64,000 nucleotides of DNA from Streptomyces zingiberis (GTDB taxonomy: Bacteria; Actinomycetota; Actinomycetes; Streptomycetales; Streptomycetaceae). The stretch lies in the NCBI RefSeq assembly GCF_012034935.1, contig NZ_JAATEN010000023.1, forward strand, positions 47,955-111,954, given 5' to 3'. Below, piece by piece: positions 25,861-33,753 of the stretch. Under the pieces are notes generated by a model. The model was not told the DNA's origin. It ran no database searches and was given only the letters and a program-made list of their open reading frames with translations. The translations under genes and the position numbers were made by a program. Within the stretch, counting starts at the first letter, position 1; each line of letters starts with the position of its first letter.

Positions 25861-26391
25861 TCAGCGGTTACGCGATGCGGCAGCGGAAGCTGCGGGCGGA
25901 CGCGGCACGGTCACGGCGGGTGTCACCTGGGTGTCCGCGGTAGCGCGCAGCTGTTTCGCGGCGTGGGCGAGGTGCGTTCGGGCGTCGCCGAGGCGGTCCA
26001 CGAGGTGCTGGTGTGCGGCGGCGATCGACCGGTCGCGGGCGGGGCCGGGCTGCTGGTGGGCGAGGTGGGCCAGGAGGCCAAGCTGGTGGACGGTGGCGCC
26101 GAGGGCGGCGAGCGCGGCACCGGCGGGCTGGGCGGCGCTTGCCAGCGCGAGGGTGGTGCGGCGGTCGGTGGCTGTGGGCTGGTGGGGGTAGCGGGTGGCG
26201 GCCCGGTGGCGGAAGGCGCTCTCTCCGGCCAGGTAGCCCAGCAGGCGGGCCAGGTGGCGGACTTCGTCGTCCAGGATCTCGCTCAGAGCTGGATCGGGGT
26301 GGATCTGGTCGGGGAGCGGGAGGTGGTCGGCCACGGTGTTGAGCCGGTCGGCCATGTCGTGCAGCAGCATCCGCTGGTCGAGATCAGACAC
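25861..26391 (-). CDS. Helical hypothetical protein
   Basis: The GTG at 26391 is 9 bases after GGAG and is preferred over TTG 26400, which is too close. About 176 residues form helices (LLHDMADRLNTVADHLPLPD, VRHLARLLGYLAGESAFRHR, AAHQHLVDRLGDARTHLAHA). His-rich helices and a Pro tail resemble the 9.4-kb protein. Function unknown. It lies between the lipoprotein and member 3 of the paralogous family. Confidence 0.6.
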   Translation of the reverse strand: MSDLDQRMLLHDMADRLNTVADHLPLPDQIHPDPALSEILDDEVRHLARLLGYLAGESAFRHRAATRYPHQPTATDRRTTLALASAAQPAGAALAALGATVHQLGLLAHLAHQQPGPARDRSIAAAHQHLVDRLGDARTHLAHAAKQLRATADTQVTPAVTVPRPPAASAAASRNR

Positions 26392-26420
26392 CAGAGGCAA
26401 CTCCAGGATGTGCGGGGTGT

Positions 26421-27209
26421 CTACCGTCGTGCTGAGGACGGTGTGCCCGCTGTTGGCCGTGTACCGAGCGCTGCTGTGGGCGGGCGGCTTGTTGGGCCTG
26501 CGGAGGTGGGGGCGGCGTGGCGGAAGTTGACGCCGATGCCTTGGGCGGTGAGCAGCCGGACGGCGCTCTGGATGAGCAGGGCGCGGTCGCTGGTGCTGTA
26601 GGAGGCGGGCAGCACGAACGCAACCTCGTGCGGGCTGTACTGGAATCGGCAGCCGTACAGCACCATGCGGGCGTCTTCGGGCACCGACCTATACGGCGCT
26701 CCCACCACGCCGTCCGGGTACCACACCAGCGTGAGGGTCTCGGCGACCTCTGGTGCGGCGGGACGGTGCGGCGGCTCGGGCTGGACGCGGGCGTTGTGGT
26801 GGACCGCCTCCAGGGCCCGGTGGTAGCGGGGCAGCACGCGGCGTGCGACCGCGGCGGCGGCTCGGAGCGGATCGTCGGGGACGGCGATGCCGTTCGGCTC
26901 GTCCACGTGGTGGAAGTGGTGTGGCTTGGATCCCTCGGGCTCGAGTGGGGCGATGAGGTACTGGTGGGGGTAACGGGGGCGTTCGGTGACGCAGAGCTGT
27001 TCGTCGTCTCGTCCGTGGAGGAGTGCGACGGGGGCGTCGGGGAAGTCCAGGAGGGCCGAGTGGGCGGGACCGCAGTCCCAGACCCGGTCGGCGACCGGCC
27101 GGTGGTCTTGGGGAGCGGGGAAGCCTTCGTACTTGCGGTACCACTGCCCAGGCAGGTGCCGGGCGAGGGCGGTGGCGAAGGCGTACAGGTCGGTGCGGGA
27201 TGCGGTCAT
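26421..27209 (-). CDS. Member 3 of the three-gene paralogous family
   Basis: This 262-residue protein matches the genes at 16.3 and 24.0 kb: FATALARHLPGQW near residue 12, VADRVWDCGPAHSALLDF, PHQYLIAPLEPEG, EPNGIAVPDDPLRAAAAV and LEAVHHNA. The C-terminal module is MVLYGCRFQYSPHEVAFVLP, then RLLTAQGIGVNFR. ATG 27209 follows AGGA closely. Three divergent copies on one element argue for distinct roles. No enzymatic motif is visible. Confidence 0.68.
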   Translation of the reverse strand: MTASRTDLYAFATALARHLPGQWYRKYEGFPAPQDHRPVADRVWDCGPAHSALLDFPDAPVALLHGRDDEQLCVTERPRYPHQYLIAPLEPEGSKPHHFHHVDEPNGIAVPDDPLRAAAAVARRVLPRYHRALEAVHHNARVQPEPPHRPAAPEVAETLTLVWYPDGVVGAPYRSVPEDARMVLYGCRFQYSPHEVAFVLPASYSTSDRALLIQSAVRLLTAQGIGVNFRHAAPTSAGPTSRPPTAALGTRPTAGTPSSARR

Positions 27210-27225
27210 GAGTTCCTGAGCGCTG

Positions 27226-27705
27226 TCAGCGGGTGCGGCCGGGGGGAGGTCCGGCGGGCGGGGGCGCCGGTGCCGAATGGCTGGGGTTGCTGGGGGCGGT
27301 GGCGTAGTAGTCGGTCACGGCTTCCTGCCAGCTCCGGCGACGGGGGACGGCGAGGGCATGCATGCGGTCGACGGCGACGTGCAGGTCTTCGCCGAGCCGA
27401 CGCAGCGTGAGCGCGGCCGTCTGGAGGTCGTGGTAGAGGTCGAAGCCGTCCTGGCGTTCGGCTGCCTTGGCCGTCTTGGCTGCCGCTTTGAAGAAGTCTT
27501 CGAGGCCGGCGAGGAGTCCCTCGGTCGGCTCCAGGACCTCATCGAGGAGGCCGGCGGCTTCGTCGTACGAGCGGGCGGCATTCAGCCGGTCGGTGAGACG
27601 ACGTACGGCTTCGGCCGCCCAGTCCTGGGCGGCAGGGGTGTCGGGCTGGGGTGGCAGGGGCGTTTCTCCGGTTTCAGCGGCGGTCGGTGATGATGCTTCG
27701 GTCAC
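27226..27705 (-). CDS. Helical hypothetical protein
   Basis: GTG 27705 overlaps the upstream stop (GTGA). The 159-residue product is helical with a run of Lys and Ala (LEDFFKAAAKTAKAAER) and TLRRLGEDLHVAVDRMHALA. The N-terminus is Thr/Pro-rich. It is coupled to the next helical gene upstream. No family recognised; it resembles the other bundle proteins of the block. Confidence 0.6.
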   Translation of the reverse strand: MTEASSPTAAETGETPLPPQPDTPAAQDWAAEAVRRLTDRLNAARSYDEAAGLLDEVLEPTEGLLAGLEDFFKAAAKTAKAAERQDGFDLYHDLQTAALTLRRLGEDLHVAVDRMHALAVPRRRSWQEAVTDYYATAPSNPSHSAPAPPPAGPPPGRTR

Positions 27706-28250
27706 CGCCGTGGCCCACCCGGACCTGGCTGCTGCACGGGCGGTGGGGGAGCCGGTGGCGTGTCGTGTGCTGCGCGGGCCTGCTTGGTGAGCGCGTCGAG
27801 GTCCGGGGGCGGGTCGTAGTGGGCGCGCAGGATCTGCAGGTCGGCGTCGGCGGCCATGGCCACGGCGGTCTTGATCCGGCTGGCGGCATCCCTCAGCAGC
27901 TTGGGCGGGGAGCCGGGGGCGGCGCCGCGGTTTTGCCGGCGCCATTGCGCGGCTGCGGCCAGGTAGTCGACGACCGCGTTGAGGAGGGGTTCGGCGGCAT
28001 CCAGCAGGGCGTTGGTGACCGCGCTGAACTCGGCGGGAGTCTCGGCTGCGGCCAGCGCCGTCAGGTACGGGTCCAGGTCCGGCACGGGCAACGGATTGCC
28101 GGGCAATGGGTGTTGGGCGCGGAAGCCTTCGGCGTCTCGCTTCGCCCAGCGGTACAGGTCATCCGTGGTGGCGGATCGTGTGTGGTAGGCGTGGATCTGT
28201 TCGGCGGTCCGACCGACGTTGTCGTACAGCTCAAAGTCGGGGTGCTGCAG
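27702..28250 (-). CDS. Helical hypothetical protein, CTG start
   Basis: In-frame coding sequence (LYDNVGRTAEQIHAYHTRSA, then LYRWAKRDAEGFRAQHP) lies upstream of the first conventional codon at 28106. CTG 28250 stands 6 bases after AGGAG (28257-28261), giving 182 residues. The rest is helical (LLNAVVDYLAAAAQWRRQ, AAMAADADLQILRAHYD or similar). The tail is Pro-rich. Function unknown. Loss of 48 residues under a conventional start makes this one of the stronger CTG cases. Confidence 0.6.
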   Translation of the reverse strand: MQHPDFELYDNVGRTAEQIHAYHTRSATTDDLYRWAKRDAEGFRAQHPLPGNPLPVPDLDPYLTALAAAETPAEFSAVTNALLDAAEPLLNAVVDYLAAAAQWRRQNRGAAPGSPPKLLRDAASRIKTAVAMAADADLQILRAHYDPPPDLDALTKQARAAHDTPPAPPPPVQQPGPGGPRR

Positions 28251-28295
28251 TGCGGTCTCCTGTCTGGTGGTGGGGACGGCGATCGTCCGGAGTTG

Positions 28296-28844
28296 TCAGG
28301 GACGTGGTGTCGTGCGGGGCGCGGAGGACTGAGGTGTGCGAGGGGCCGGGGCACGCAGGCCGGCGACGAAGCGCTCCACGTCGCGGTGTGTCTTCAGGTG
28401 ACGTCCGGCGGCGTGGACGGCTTCATAGGCACGGCGCAGTTCGCGTCGGCCCGTGGCATGGTCCAGGACTGTCCGCCAGTTCCGGCTCTCTGCGTCTGGC
28501 GTCCCCGGGGTGGGCTGGGGAGATGCCGCAGTGTGCGCGGTCTGGGCGAACAGACTCGCGGCTGCGCAGGTGTGGGTGGCGGCGGTGACCAGCTCCATCA
28601 GGCCCTTGGACAGGTACTCGGAGGGCCTGGCACGGATGTGGGCGACGAACTCGTCGGCCAGCAGTGCCGTACGGGCGGAGAGGCGCTGGGCGGTGACCGT
28701 GTGCTGGAGCAGTGTGTGCACGGGCAGGGGGTCGGGGACGTGGCCGGTGCCGTCGAGCAGTTCGAGATACTCACTGGCGCTGCGCAGTTCGAGGGACAAC
28801 TGCTGCAACCGGTGCGGCAGGGACTGTTCAGCGGGGTCGGACAC
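28296..28844 (-). CDS. Helical hypothetical protein
   Basis: GTG 28844, with GAGG a few bases upstream, gives 182 residues, mostly helical: LPHRLQQLSLELRSASEYLE, VTAQRLSARTALLADEFVAH, RRELRRAYEAVHAAGRHLKT. It overlaps the end of the TGT-like gene by 17 bases, so it is probably coupled to it. Function unknown. Confidence 0.63.
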   Translation of the reverse strand: MSDPAEQSLPHRLQQLSLELRSASEYLELLDGTGHVPDPLPVHTLLQHTVTAQRLSARTALLADEFVAHIRARPSEYLSKGLMELVTAATHTCAAASLFAQTAHTAASPQPTPGTPDAESRNWRTVLDHATGRRELRRAYEAVHAAGRHLKTHRDVERFVAGLRAPAPRTPQSSAPRTTPRP

Positions 28845-29586
28845 GTGAACCTCGTGGTACCGGCATCACGGGGGCGGCCTTGCTTGCTACCGTGGGCGGG
28901 GATGGAGTTGCCGGCACTGAACCGGGCGGGCCGAAAGCTTCCGTGCCGCCGACCAGGGAGGGGCGGCCGTCGAGTTCGTCGAGCCATCTCAGGAGCCGGG
29001 GCAGGTTCTTGTCGGGCCCGTACGCCAGGTAGGTGCCGTCGGCGGTGTCGCAGCCGAACCACTCGGCGATGCCCAGGCGTATCCGCGAATTGACGCGGCC
29101 CATGTGCACGTTCTTGCCGCGGGCCTTCGCCTCGCGAGACAGCCGCTCGGCGACCGGGCCGAGCTTCCACTGGGTTGATCCGGCCAGGAACAGAACGTCG
29201 AACGCGTCCCACGGCAGCAACCCGGGTGCATCACAGCCGTCTTGGGCCGCGTAGGCCGCCGGGACGCCCAGCTCGCGGATAAGGGCCAGCCACGGCAGGG
29301 ACTCGGTGAGGGTGCCGGCAGCGTCGAACGGCTGGTCCGGGGCGAGCGCCCACAGACAGCGGTCCGGCCCGTAGCGCTCCACGGTCCGGCTCAGCCAGGC
29401 GAACCACGCATCGGCGCCTGGCCAGTAGCGGCCCTTGCCGTCGCTGCCGAACTTCGAGTTGTCGCAGGCATACAGGGCGCCGTCCGGGATGCGGCTGCCT
29501 TGGGCCGGAGTCGTCATGCAGCCCAGCCGTCCGGCGCTCATCGCTGCCCGCACCTCAGGCCCTGAGGGAGTGCCGAGGTAGAGCAC
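28828..29586 (-). CDS. Queuine tRNA-ribosyltransferase-like (TGT/DpdA-type) protein
   Basis: This 252-residue protein begins LYLGTPSGPEVRAAMSAGRL and continues GCMTTPAQGSRIPDGALYAC. It has DVLFLAGSTQWKLGPVAERL and KNVHMGRVNSRIRLGIAEW, a set I associate with phage and actinobacterial proteins labelled queuine tRNA-ribosyltransferase-like. TGT relatives exchange guanine for 7-deazaguanine in tRNA, and DpdA does so in DNA. I do not see the deazaguanine synthesis genes, and the catalytic aspartates cannot be assigned with confidence. The assignment is from memory. GTG start with AAGGGG close by. Confidence 0.55.
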   Translation of the reverse strand: MLYLGTPSGPEVRAAMSAGRLGCMTTPAQGSRIPDGALYACDNSKFGSDGKGRYWPGADAWFAWLSRTVERYGPDRCLWALAPDQPFDAAGTLTESLPWLALIRELGVPAAYAAQDGCDAPGLLPWDAFDVLFLAGSTQWKLGPVAERLSREAKARGKNVHMGRVNSRIRLGIAEWFGCDTADGTYLAYGPDKNLPRLLRWLDELDGRPSLVGGTEAFGPPGSVPATPSPPTVASKAAPVMPVPRGSRVRPR

Positions 29587-29749
29587 GCTGCCCCTTGCGA
29601 ACGGCGAAGCGGGCCGTCATCGGGCCAACCCTCGTGAAGCCGCCGGGGTGGGTGGGGCGGGAGACGGCAGTCCAGGACGTCTTGCCGGTGGTCCGTGGGT
29701 TTGCTGCTGGCCGCCCGGGACGCCCAGGCCCGCAGTTCGTGGGGGTCAC
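29555..29749 (-). CDS. Possible small coupled protein
   Basis: GTG 29749 overlaps the stop of the gene upstream (GTGA). The 64-residue frame ends inside the start of the TGT-like gene (32-base overlap). The sequence GKTSWTAVSRPTHPGGFTRV, then GPMTARFAVRKGQ, has reasonable codon use in its second half. The first half codes equally well in another frame, which lacks a start. Probably a small real protein, but uncertain. Confidence 0.4.
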   Translation of the reverse strand: MTPTNCGPGRPGRPAANPRTTGKTSWTAVSRPTHPGGFTRVGPMTARFAVRKGQRALPRHSLRA

Positions 29750-30255
29750 GATCCGAACAAGTCGCCCTTTTCGGCGTTGTCTTCGGTCCAGCCGAAGACC
29801 ACGCGTTCCAGGTCTCCGAGGTAGACGACGTCGCGATGGGCGCGGAAGGCGTCGAGGACTTCGTCCGCGTAGTCCTGTATCTCGTTGTCCGCCTGGTCGA
29901 CGCGCGTTCGGTTATTCCTCGACAGTCGGCGCCATTGCACGACGTCGGAGTCGGTGGCGCGGTTCATCCAGACCCAGACGCCGTTGCCCAGCTTGAAGAC
30001 GAACTCGGGGTGGAAGAAGCGGCCGGTTCGGCTGTGGCGGCGGGGGTTGCGCTGTTCGCCGAACCCGGTGACGAGGCTTTGGGCAAGTTTGTCCAGGGCG
30101 GCGGCCTTGACGTGCGGGTCGAGGTCTTCGCGCGCGATCTGCTCGCGTACCGCGTCGGTGAGCTGGCGCTTGTGGAATCGGCCGTCGGCGTCGGTGAGCT
30201 TGAGCGCGGTCTGCTCAACGATGTGCCGCAGCCGTATCTCGGCGGTGGTCGTCAC
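29746..30255 (-). CDS. Hypothetical protein downstream of parB
   Basis: The 169-residue product has a helical N-terminus (EIRLRHIVEQTALKLTDADG, then LTDAVREQIAREDLDPH) and a more beta-rich middle (RTGRFFHPEFVFKLGNGVWV, then WMNRATDSDVVQW). GTG 30255 overlaps the parB stop (GTGA). It is encoded immediately after parB, so a role in partition or its control is plausible. No family is recognised. Confidence 0.66.
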   Translation of the reverse strand: MTTTAEIRLRHIVEQTALKLTDADGRFHKRQLTDAVREQIAREDLDPHVKAAALDKLAQSLVTGFGEQRNPRRHSRTGRFFHPEFVFKLGNGVWVWMNRATDSDVVQWRRLSRNNRTRVDQADNEIQDYADEVLDAFRAHRDVVYLGDLERVVFGWTEDNAEKGDLFGS

Positions 30256-31064
30256 GGCAGGTCACGCTCCTGCCAGACCTGGTCCATCTCGGTCAGCGCC
30301 GTCATGGCGTGGGCGATGGTTTCGCGGGTGATGGGGGTTCCGCTGGCGTACTGGGGGTCGTAGCGGCTGAACGTCCGGGTTCCGCGGGCCTGGGCGAGCG
30401 GCGGTACGACCTCGTCCAGCAGACGGGTGGCCACCCGGCGCTGCCGCTTGTCCTCCTCCACGCGTTCGGTGCGCTCCGCCCACGCGCCGGCCAGGGTCAG
30501 GTCGCCCTCGACGACCCGGTCGGCGAGCTCGGGATCCTCCTCCCGCAGCCGGGCGAGCTGGACCTCGGCGCTGTTGGCCTTGGCCTTGTTCTCCTGGGCG
30601 ACGGCGTACGCCTCGTTCAGCCCGGTGGCGCCGCTGATGACCGGGTCCACGAGGTCGGGCGCGTGCTGGAGCACGACATTCGCCTTGCCTATGGTGCCCA
30701 GCGAGATGCCCAGCTGTTCACTCAGTGAACGGGAGGACTGTTCACTCGGTGAACGGCCGCTCTGTTCACTCAGTGAACAGGCTTTGGCTGTGATCATCGC
30801 GATCTGGCCCTTGGTCAGATTGCGTCGGTGGACGTTTGCCGACAGGGCGTAGCGGTCGGGGTCGTCACCGTCGTATGTGGTGTACGCGGGTTCGACGCCG
30901 GCGATCTCGCATGCCTTCAGACGGTTGCGTCCGTCGATGACTCGGCCGCTGCGGTCCAGCACGACCGGGTACAGCAGGCCCTGCTCCTTGATGTCCTCGG
31001 CGAGGGCGTTGAGGTCGTCCTCGTCGAGTGCGGGGAAGAGCAGGATGGTCGGATGGAACTGGAT
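30252..31064 (-). CDS. parB: ParB-like partition protein, ATC start
   Basis: The ParB N-terminal nuclease/CTPase-like region needs sequence upstream of the first conventional start (GTG 30962). ATC 31064, 6 bases after AGGAG, restores QFHPTILLFPALDEDDLNAL, then AEDIKEQGLLYPVVLD, in a 270-residue protein. GRVIDGRNRLKACEIAG and SANVHRRNLTKGQIA are typical ParB box II/III segments. An HTH (SEQLGISLGTIGKANVVLQ) follows. Just before it lie three 8-residue repeats of the form S-x-SEQ, encoded by palindromic DNA. ParB would bind a centromere to segregate the element. No ParA is visible in the window. Confidence 0.88.
   Translation of the reverse strand: MQFHPTILLFPALDEDDLNALAEDIKEQGLLYPVVLDRSGRVIDGRNRLKACEIAGVEPAYTTYDGDDPDRYALSANVHRRNLTKGQIAMITAKACSLSEQSGRSPSEQSSRSLSEQLGISLGTIGKANVVLQHAPDLVDPVISGATGLNEAYAVAQENKAKANSAEVQLARLREEDPELADRVVEGDLTLAGAWAERTERVEEDKRQRRVATRLLDEVVPPLAQARGTRTFSRYDPQYASGTPITRETIAHAMTALTEMDQVWQERDLP
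30716..30778. repeat. Three parS-like palindromes on a 24-bp period inside parB
   Basis: GTTCACTCAGTGAAC (30716-30730), GTTCACTCGGTGAAC (30740-30754) and GTTCACTCAGTGAAC (30764-30778) start exactly 24 bp apart. Copies one and three are perfect 15-bp palindromes and the middle copy differs at one base. Their GTT-CAC and GTG-AAC halves resemble the chromosomal parS core GTTTCACGTGAAAC. They encode an in-frame 8-residue repeat. They may be the ParB binding cluster, or an in-frame tandem expansion. Confidence 0.8.
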
Positions 31065-31123
31065 GGTGTGCTCCTAACTGATTGATCGTCTGGGGTGGTG
31101 GGCCGCCGGAACTCGCGGGAGTT

Positions 31124-32638
31124 TCAGTGCATGCGGGCGTCGGTGTCGAACAGCTGCAGCTCGTGCGGGTGGAGGAGGTGCTGGACGATGAAGGACCGGC
31201 CGGCGACCTTCCACAGGCCCCGTCCTCTGTTGAGGTGGGCGATGGCGTCGGTCTCGACCGAGGTAAGTCCCAGCAGGGAGGCCGCGGCGTGGAGTTGGTC
31301 GGTCTCCTGCCGGTAGATGATGCGGGTGGAGCAGTCGGCCAGCAGGCCCTCGGCCAGGGCGCGGCCCTGGGAGCCGGCGTCGCCGGCGGTGAGCAGGTCG
31401 GAGAGCCGGTGGATGACCATGAGGTTCGCGATGCCCAGGCCGCGGGAGAGCTTCCACTGGGCCTGCATGCGCTGCAGCAGGCCGGGGTGGCGCATCAGGC
31501 GCCATGCCTCGTCGTAGACGATCCAGCGCCGGCCGCCGTTCGGGTCGGTGAGGGCGGACTCCATCCAGGCGGAGGCACAGGTCATGGCGAGGACGAGGGC
31601 GGTGTCGTCGCCGGACCCGCCGAGCCGGGAGAGGTCGATGGTGAGCATCGGGCTGCCTGGGTCGAAGGCGACGGTGGAGGGGGCGTCGAACATGCCGGCG
31701 AGGTCGCCGTGGACCAGGCGGCGCATGGCGTGGGCGAGGTCGCGGGCAGCCTCACCGAGGCGCCCCGACATCATCCCGGCAGCCTTGTCGAGCTGGGCGG
31801 GGTTGTTGAGCGCGGCGGCGACGTCGCCGAGGAGCGGCGTGCGGCCTGTGTCGGCGGCGCGGGTGACGACGACGTCCAGGGCGACGTCGAGAGCCGTGTG
31901 CTCCATCGGCAGCAGGTCCCGGCCGAGAATGGTCCGGGCCAGCGATCCGAGCAGCAGGAGGCGGCGCTTGCGGATCTCTCCGACCCAGTCGGCTTCGGCG
32001 ACGGAGGCGGGCCGGGGGGCTGCGTCCAGCGGGTTGAGCCTGCCGGGCAGTCCGGGGCCGAGGGCGACGGAGGTGCCGCCCAGGGCGTCGGCGACCGGCG
32101 TCCACTCGCCCTTGGGGTCGCAGGGGACGTAGATGCGGTAGCCGAAGGCGATCGACCGGAGGGCGAAGCTCTTGGCCAGCGCGGACTTGCCCTGGCCGAT
32201 GACGCCGGCGAGCAGGAGGTTGGGGTTGGTGAAGCCCTCGACTTTGCCGTACAGGGCGAACGGGTCGAAGACGAAGGAGGCTTCGGCGTGGACGTCGCGG
32301 CCGATGTAGATGCCCTCGGCGCCGAGCCCTCCTTCGGCGAGGAACGGGTACGCGCCCGCGGCGATGGCGGTGGTCATGCGGTGGGCCGGCAGTTTCAGCC
32401 GGTTGCCGCGGGCGGAGGCAGGTCCGGGCCGCCCGGTCGGCGGGTAGAGGGCGGTGGGCATGTCGTGCTCGGATGCGCTCGGGCTTGCCGGGTGGGCGCT
32501 GGCTTCGGCGCGGGCCTTGGCCGCGGCCTCCGTGAGCTGCCGCCGGGCCGCGCGGCGGGCAGCGCGGTCGGTGCCGTGGGGGGTGAACACCGGGCTGGCG
32601 GAGGCGCGGTGGGCGCGACGGTCGGGCCGGTGGCTCAT
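31124..32638 (-). CDS. VirB4/TraC-like conjugation ATPase
   Basis: The 504-residue protein carries Walker A GVIGQGKSA (145-153) and Walker B WIVYDEAW (372-379). Other segments are typical of VirB4-like transfer ATPases, such as RIYVPCDPKGEWTPVADALG and GLGIANLMVIHRLSDL. It would energise the type IV channel at the membrane. It is shorter than full VirB4 (about 800 aa) because the N-terminal half is represented by the separate SCO6880-like gene upstream. ATG 32638 follows GGAGG by 7 bases. It lies between the channel genes and parB. Confidence 0.9.
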   Translation of the reverse strand: MSHRPDRRAHRASASPVFTPHGTDRAARRAARRQLTEAAAKARAEASAHPASPSASEHDMPTALYPPTGRPGPASARGNRLKLPAHRMTTAIAAGAYPFLAEGGLGAEGIYIGRDVHAEASFVFDPFALYGKVEGFTNPNLLLAGVIGQGKSALAKSFALRSIAFGYRIYVPCDPKGEWTPVADALGGTSVALGPGLPGRLNPLDAAPRPASVAEADWVGEIRKRRLLLLGSLARTILGRDLLPMEHTALDVALDVVVTRAADTGRTPLLGDVAAALNNPAQLDKAAGMMSGRLGEAARDLAHAMRRLVHGDLAGMFDAPSTVAFDPGSPMLTIDLSRLGGSGDDTALVLAMTCASAWMESALTDPNGGRRWIVYDEAWRLMRHPGLLQRMQAQWKLSRGLGIANLMVIHRLSDLLTAGDAGSQGRALAEGLLADCSTRIIYRQETDQLHAAASLLGLTSVETDAIAHLNRGRGLWKVAGRSFIVQHLLHPHELQLFDTDARMH

Positions 32639-32666
32639 CAGAGGCCCTCCATTCGGCGGGTGGTGT

Positions 32667-33122
32667 TCATCGCACGCATGCGGTGGTGTGCGTGCGGTTG
32701 AGATCGGTGGGGGTGGTCTTGCGGCGGACGATGTGTCCGGCGGCCAGGTGGCGCTGGCAGATGGTGAGGACCGGCGGTCCCTCCGGGAGCCGTTCCGGAT
32801 GACACTCGGTGGCGTCCGCCGAGGCGGGCAGGAGGTGGAAGGCGTCGTGCACGGCGGCGGTTGCCTGCCACAAACGGGTGTGTGCGGCGGCGAGGTGGCG
32901 GCCTGCGGCGGGATGCGGGGGGCGGGCGGATTCGGCGAGCTGGTCGAGGAGCTGGTGCAGGACGGTGAGGTGGGCGTGCAGCACGTCGAGGTGCACGCGA
33001 TCCACCGGCGCTGGGCAGGCGGGTGCTGACCGGGCCAGGGCCCGGCTGTGATGGCGCACTCCGGCGCTGGCGGCGCGAAGGTAGGGGTGCGCGTCGAGGT
33101 CAGTGGCGCGGGGTCGGGTCAA
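32667..33122 (-). CDS. Helical hypothetical protein in the transfer operon
   Basis: TTG 33122 stands 6 bases after AAGGA and gives 151 residues. Helices include PVDRVHLDVLHAHLTVLHQL and AAGRHLAAAHTRLWQATAAV. A C-terminal LTICQRHLAAGHIVRRK is basic. It overlaps the end of the gene upstream by 23 bases and sits just before the VirB4-like ATPase, so it may be a transfer accessory protein. Confidence 0.62.
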   Translation of the reverse strand: MTRPRATDLDAHPYLRAASAGVRHHSRALARSAPACPAPVDRVHLDVLHAHLTVLHQLLDQLAESARPPHPAAGRHLAAAHTRLWQATAAVHDAFHLLPASADATECHPERLPEGPPVLTICQRHLAAGHIVRRKTTPTDLNRTHTTACVR

Positions 33123-33726
33123 TGGGGGTCCTTGCCGCCGGAGAGGCGGGGGCAGGGGCCGGTCGTGGACCGGTGACGGGGGCGGCGGGGCATGCGGCGG
33201 AGGGCATTGTGGCGTTGGCCGGGGACGGGCGCGGGCGCTGTTCGCCGCGAAGGTCGACGAAGTGGTCCGAGGAAGGCAGGCCAACATGGCTCTGCTCCGG
33301 CATGGAGATGACGTCCGCTCCTCCCTCGGAGCATGCGGCGTCGGCTTGGTACCACTCGTGCCAGTTCGGGAGGCCGGCCAGTATGCGGGCAGCGTCGTCG
33401 AGGTTGGCGGCGTTGACGACGAAGCTCGTCGGAGCCTGGCCGTCGTGCCGCTCGCGTCCGGCGAAGGTGAGCGTGAACGCACGGGGAGTCGGCGGGCCTA
33501 CCAGGTCGGCGAGGCGTTCGAGCACCGTGTCGAACCGGTCGCTGGCCTCAAGGGCCGTACTGATCCTGGCCTCGTCATAGTCGGCGTACTTCTCCTCGGT
33601 GACGTTGCCGTCGCTGTCGCGGAACTGGTCGAGCGTGGCGCGGTGGCGGGCGGCCAGTTCCTGGCAGGAGGTGAGCAGGACGCGCAGTTCGCGTCTGAGC
33701 TCATCGGTGTCGTTGATGGATGTCAG
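33100..33726 (-). CDS. Hypothetical protein, CTG start, transfer operon
   Basis: The first conventional start (GTG 33525) omits 67 clearly coding codons (INDTDELRRELRVLLTSCQE, then VTEEKYADYDEARI). CTG 33726, 6 bases after GGGA, starts a 208-residue protein. The N-terminal half is coiled-coil-like and acidic. The C-terminal half has a beta segment (RAFTLTFAGRERHDG) and LDDAARILAGLPNWHEWYQ, similar to the alpha/beta module. It follows the SCO6880-like gene by 27 bases. Confidence 0.6.
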   Translation of the reverse strand: MTSINDTDELRRELRVLLTSCQELAARHRATLDQFRDSDGNVTEEKYADYDEARISTALEASDRFDTVLERLADLVGPPTPRAFTLTFAGRERHDGQAPTSFVVNAANLDDAARILAGLPNWHEWYQADAACSEGGADVISMPEQSHVGLPSSDHFVDLRGEQRPRPSPANATMPSAACPAAPVTGPRPAPAPASPAARTPIDPTPRH

Positions 33727-33753
33727 CGCATGTCCCGGAGTCTGGAAGGGGGG

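Noticed and set aside
30716..30778. CRISPR-like array
   Set aside because: There are only three units with 9-base gaps, inside a coding sequence, and each unit is a palindrome that encodes a peptide repeat. No cas gene is present.
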